Assembly: GCA_963281155.1 (NCBI GenBank)
Contig: CAUJLY010000003.1
Coordinates: 7,006,001 to 7,070,000, forward strand
Direction of reading: 5' to 3'
DNA from: Rhabditophanes sp. KR3021
Lineage: Eukaryota; Nematoda; Chromadorea; Rhabditida; Alloionematidae
DNA: 64,000 nt
Shown here: in pieces, positions 60,051-64,000 of the stretch
Position numbering within the stretch: position 1 is the first letter of the stretch
Layout: every line of letters begins with the position of its first letter
Program-made: the position numbers and the translations under genes
The notes under the pieces: model-generated
The model's database searches: none
What the model saw: the letters and a program-made list of their open reading frames with translations, nothing else
What the model was told of the DNA's origin: nothing

Positions 60051-60975
60051 GTGCAAAGACGTCAACATACTCAATATTTTCATTCATATTTTGTATTTAT
60101 TTTTTTGATTGCATTAAATTTAATCATTAGTAGTCATTTTTTGGGAAGTTCTGCTAATTGGCATTATGTTTATGTTTTTATATTCATTGGGTCAGCTATA
60201 TATTTGCTTCAAATCAAAGATTTACCTGATTCTCCTAAACATTTATATTTAATTGAAAAAGATGTTGATGGAGCCAGAATGCGTTACGATATTATCATGG
60301 CGAAAAGTAAATGTCGGGAAATGTTTGATAAATACGACAAATGTTATTTAAAGAAAAATAAATTCAAAAATGATCAATTCATCAATGTTTATTCACACCA
60401 AGTCTAATTAAAATAAATTTATTAATTATTTTATATTCTCTAACAAATTGCCTTTCAACAGAATCACCTGTGCAGCTTATCTTGAAATAGTTGTTCAATC
60501 TCGTGGAGGAAATGCTGAATGGACAAGTTGGATTGTTTTATTTGAAAAAGTACCTTATTAGTTTCAAGTTTGTTTCAAAAAGTTTCAATGAATAGATCTT
60601 TGATTGGTCTGATTTCATGGATTATAATGTTAATTTCTAAATCGTATTGTGACACCTCTACTGATCCTTATTTTAGTTTAATTTTATTTGTAATTTCCTT
60701 GTCATTAGAAAAAATTAGTAAAGGTTTAGGAAAATTGAATGGACCATTTTTTTATCAATGAATTTCGTTCTCTTCAATCTAAAGATTCAATTTCAACTAT
60801 TATGGTGGCTGTTTCATTAATTGGGCAAGGATTTGTAGCAACAAGTTACCTACCAATTTATATGGCAATAGGTATTAATCATTATGTTGTCATTTTTATT
60901 GGCTACCTAGTATCAGGAATTGGTTTTGCTTATTTATTACCATCAAGATTATTAAATAATTATAAAAAATTATAA
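60051..60975 (+). pseudogene. Decayed MFS transporter copy, paralogue of the next gene
   Basis: Plus-strand remnants of a major facilitator transporter in the same order as the intact gene at 61172-62623. They are a mid-protein block with LPDSPKHLYLIEKDVDGARM, then RGGNAEWTSWIVLFEKVP against HGGNADWTSWILLYEKIP, then KISKGLGKLNGP, then NEFRSLQSKDSISTIMVAVSLIGQ. The N-terminal half is missing, a segment is deleted after 60405, and stops or frame changes occur near 60405, 60560 and 60760. The number of lesions argues for a true pseudogene made by tandem duplication. Confidence 0.88.
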
Positions 60976-61171
60976 AGCAATAATATAAAAGATAAAATGA
61001 ACCACAATTTAGTCACTAAGCAATGCAATCAAAACCTCTGATAAGAAAACAATCACAAAGTATTAAATATAGATAAATATATGTACAATAAACATATTTA
61101 CTCCTTTTTATGCAATCCTATCACTTTTAAAATAAAATATTGTTTATTACCAAATCTAATTGACAATAGTT

Positions 61172-62623
61172 ATGTCAATCAAACAACCTACACTTCTTGA
61201 TGCTTTCAAATTACCTAAAACTCTACTAAGAACTACTATTATTCATGCTACTATTGGTAATGTTGCAGATTTATTTACAGTTTTGCAGTCTTGTTATATT
61301 TTAAATATCCAAAGATGGTTTTCATCTGCCTTAATTCAAAATTATCAAATTGAAGATACATTGATGATAAATACTTTATTTTCAATTTACATTGCTTCGC
61401 CACTTATTGGTGCAGTTTTTACAATATTAATATATAAATATTTGGCAGCTTTATATTCACCCTTTACGTGTATTGTAATATTAAGACATTTAGCTACAAT
61501 ATTAGCATCTTTCTTAATGTTTACTGGATTAACTTTAAATTCATTAGCATTAACTTTTTCAAGTTATATACTTTATGGAACTGCAATGGTAGGTTATGTA
61601 ATGGCACCAATTACATTAGCTGAATTTGGAATTTCTTTAGAGCAACAAAATTGTATTGTTTTAACGAGACAATTATTTGTGTTTATTTTTTTGATTTTCA
61701 TTAATTTTTTTACTAATGATCAGATGCTTGGAAATATTGACTATTGGCATTATATTTATTTGATTATCTTTTTTACTTCTCTTATTTATTTGACTGTATG
61801 TTATAAATTACCAAATACACCTAAATATCTTTATTTGGTCAAAAGAAATATGAAAGGAGCACAGGAATCGTTGCAATATTACCATGGATTGTCTGTAAAT
61901 TACAAAGAAGTATTCAATACATATGATAAAGAAGAAATGCTACAAAAATCTATCAAAATTATTTGTTTAACTGATGTTATTAGAACACCTCATTTAAGAA
62001 AAGTTGCTTTACTTGTTTTGGTGTCTACAATAATAGGGATAGTTTCAATGGATGTTCCTATTGTGGCTTACTTTGAAATTGTGGTTGTTAATCATGGTGG
62101 AAATGCAGATTGGACAAGTTGGATTTTATTGTATGAAAAGATTCCATTAATTTTAGCTTGTGCAGTTGCTCCTATTTTGTTTCAAAAATTTGGAGTAAAT
62201 AAATCTATATTTGTGTCTATGTTAATTGGATCAGTAGCTTGGATTTTGATGATTATTGCGGATTTAATGAAAAATGACCCTGTAACTAGACCGACTAGTT
62301 TTATCCTATTATTAGCTGCTTTGACAATTGAAAAATTAAGTAAAGGTTTTGGAAAAATTAGTGCACCAATCATCATAATAAATGAGTTATGTCCAATTCA
62401 AGCAAAAGAAGCAATCTCCTCCATGATGATAGCTATTGCCTTAATTGGAGTAGGTTTAATTGGTGCTGCCTACATTCCTCTCTTCATGATATTCGGAAAT
62501 GGTCTCTATGTATTTTACTTTGCTGTCTACATATGTTCAACAATTTATTTTATTTCAATGGTGCCTAAGTGCAGGGGTGACAGTGTGGTTAAATTGTATG
62601 ATGATTATGAAGAATTGTTGTGA
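61172..62623 (+). CDS. Major facilitator superfamily transporter, sugar-porter-like
   Basis: Intronless 483-aa membrane protein with about twelve hydrophobic segments. LPNTPKYLYLVKRNMKGAQESL after TM6 corresponds to the PESPRYLL-type signature of the SLC2/sugar porter family. EKLSKGFGKISAPIIIINELCPIQAKEAISSMM matches the TM10 region before the second loop. Substrate cannot be told. ATG 61172 is preferred to the upstream TTG at 61160. The gene is very AT-rich, more so than the exons upstream of 59 kb. A damaged copy lies just upstream in the same orientation. Confidence 0.85.
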   Translation: MSIKQPTLLDAFKLPKTLLRTTIIHATIGNVADLFTVLQSCYILNIQRWFSSALIQNYQIEDTLMINTLFSIYIASPLIGAVFTILIYKYLAALYSPFTCIVILRHLATILASFLMFTGLTLNSLALTFSSYILYGTAMVGYVMAPITLAEFGISLEQQNCIVLTRQLFVFIFLIFINFFTNDQMLGNIDYWHYIYLIIFFTSLIYLTVCYKLPNTPKYLYLVKRNMKGAQESLQYYHGLSVNYKEVFNTYDKEEMLQKSIKIICLTDVIRTPHLRKVALLVLVSTIIGIVSMDVPIVAYFEIVVVNHGGNADWTSWILLYEKIPLILACAVAPILFQKFGVNKSIFVSMLIGSVAWILMIIADLMKNDPVTRPTSFILLLAALTIEKLSKGFGKISAPIIIINELCPIQAKEAISSMMIAIALIGVGLIGAAYIPLFMIFGNGLYVFYFAVYICSTIYFISMVPKCRGDSVVKLYDDYEELL

Positions 62624-62798
62624 TTAGATTGTAATAATATGACTGGTTAAGATTAGATTATATTAATATATTTATTGTTTGATTGTGTTGATATAAATAT
62701 TTTAAAGAAATAAAGGAGTTTATAAAATAATTAGAACAATACTTTCAGTTTATAAATTATCGTTAATAATATTTTATTCGAACATTTTAAAATCAAAT

Positions 62799-63812
62799 TT
62801 ATCGAAAATTTCTATAGTACCAATAAGCACTCATATTACTTGTTATAATCATAATCATTACGCAAACAGAAATTGAATTTGTAGAAACATTTAAAAAATA
62901 TGTATAATCTTCTGACCGAAAAATAAGAATAACCAATATCATATAAAGACCAGGAAATGCACAAAATAGTATAGAGGAAATAAAGATCAAAGCATAGTAA
63001 ATTAGAATTTTTCGATATTTTTCAATTGTCTTAATATTTTGCTGGTTTTTTACAAGTGAACGCATTGTATCAAAAATTAAATAACATTTGTAAATATAGT
63101 ATATTGCTGTAACACCAAAAAGACTCATTACACACAACATACACACATAAAAAAACAATTTTTGAATCTCCATAGCCTGCTAGTGTTACTGTAGATTTAC
63201 GAAACATTTCATAGTCTGTTAGGTTGTATTTATTAAAATATATTTCTTCAATTTTTTCTCTTGAAAGTTTTACAAATAGCCATAATATTATGAATACAAT
63301 ATTAGAGAGAAAAGATATTAAAAGAAAATCTTATCCGATCTACTATAATCATTAAATTGCCTTTTATGTGCAAAAATATTTGATCTCCCACAAGCATCAA
63401 TTACAGAAATTACTCCAACATTTTCAAAACAAAGTATTAGTATTCCCTTTAAATAAAATAGTTTCAAGGAATAAATAAATATTTACGAAACCTACTAATA
63501 AAATAAAACAACTATTATCACCTGTAAATTTTATAAACCAGAACATGTACCTAAACAAAGTTTCTTTCAAAAAATATTTTAAAATTGAATTTACCTACAT
63601 ACATATAATGGTAAAAGCGATCTAACTCGTATTATTAATCCTGTTAAAATAGCCACAAAAATATAAAAACATCTTGAATAAACCAAAAAATTAATGTACG
63701 CTAGAGCATTTTCAAATTTTAGTCTTTTCAAATACCAAATAGTTAAAATACATGACAAAAACATACGACTGATACAAAATCTTGTATTACTAACAACAAA
63801 TCGTCGTAACAA
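62799..63812 (-). pseudogene. Nematode chemoreceptor-like 7TM gene, broken or mis-sequenced
   Basis: Minus-strand multipass protein in pieces. About 73 codons from 63812 are followed by an intron and a block with GILILCFENVGVISVIDACG, then a frame change near 63331 and LSNIVFIILWLFVKLSREK. Another frame change near 63175 precedes 124 open codons to a stop at 62799 (MEIQKLFFYVCML to SNMSAYWYYRNFR). Hydrophobic segments and length fit a nematode chemoreceptor, but no family motif settles which one, and the N-terminus is not found. Two frame changes may be assembly indels; alternatively it is a pseudogene. Confidence 0.55.
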
Positions 63813-64000
63813 TCAAATAATGGCTTAAACCAATAACAATATTCGTAATACATTTTTATATTAAATATAACAGCTTTCTATATTTTATGAAACGTCAATT
63901 TAGGGATAAAAATATAAATCTTTAAATAAGTACATAAAAATTTAATTTAAATAGCATTTTTTATGGTATTTAGTCCTTATAGACACAGGTGATTTAGTAG

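Noticed and set aside
60051..62623. Horizontal transfer of the AT-rich intronless MFS gene
   Set aside because: The adjacent decayed paralogue and the generally AT-rich flanks fit local duplication; nothing points to a foreign donor.

Overview
This 64 kb window is animal nuclear DNA, and the gene content points to a nematode. Introns are short (mostly 35-60 bp) with GTAAG donors and TTTCAG or TTTTAG acceptors. Several start codons sit a few bases after a splice-acceptor-like sequence, as expected for spliced-leader trans-splicing. Several genes belong to nematode chemoreceptor families (SRT-like, SRA/SRAB-like), and a carboxypeptidase carries a C-terminal ShKT domain. The DNA is AT-rich. Placement in clade IV (Tylenchina, Strongyloides or panagrolaim-like) is only a guess from style. 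There are no bacterial operons, CRISPR arrays or phage genes.

Layout. 1.1-17.9 kb: type II membrane M1 aminopeptidase (+), secreted phospholipase B/GDSL lipase (-), SR splicing coactivator SRRM1 (-), TAF4 (+), mitochondrial FAD glycerol-3-phosphate dehydrogenase (+) and a gustatory-receptor-like 7TM protein (+). 17.9-28.6 kb: a gene-poor stretch, then a ten-exon full-length ABCA transporter (+). 29-40 kb: RING protein (+), eIF2B epsilon (-), tRNA-Trp (-), LRR-1/LRR1-type CUL2 substrate receptor (+), SRT-like GPCR (-) and a PHLPP-like RA/PH/LRR/PP2C protein (-). 40-51 kb: SURO-1-like zinc carboxypeptidase (-), SRA/SRAB-like receptor (-) and long-tailed class I myosin (-). 52-64 kb: GDE1-like phosphodiesterase (+), acid lipase (+), short RPN6/PSMD11 paralogue (+), histone H3.3 type (-), a decayed MFS copy beside an intact MFS transporter (+), and a broken chemoreceptor (-).

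Two patterns stand out. First, unusually long introns carry antisense, protein-like, mostly decayed sequences: intron 3 of the gustatory-like receptor, introns 3, 6 and 7 of the ABCA gene and intron 1 of the GDE gene. The fragments in the receptor intron and in ABCA intron 3 share a recognisable C-terminal block (SGQSN..MYLK.P), so they belong to one unrecognised family. Second, at least five otherwise sound genes (RING, carboxypeptidase, lipase, RPN6, H3.3) are each broken by one base, all repairable by adding one base to a homopolymer run. This looks like residual assembly error rather than biology and should temper any pseudogene call here.

Most genes are housekeeping and unrelated in pathway. 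Exon models were worked out by hand from reading frame, splice consensus and phase agreement.
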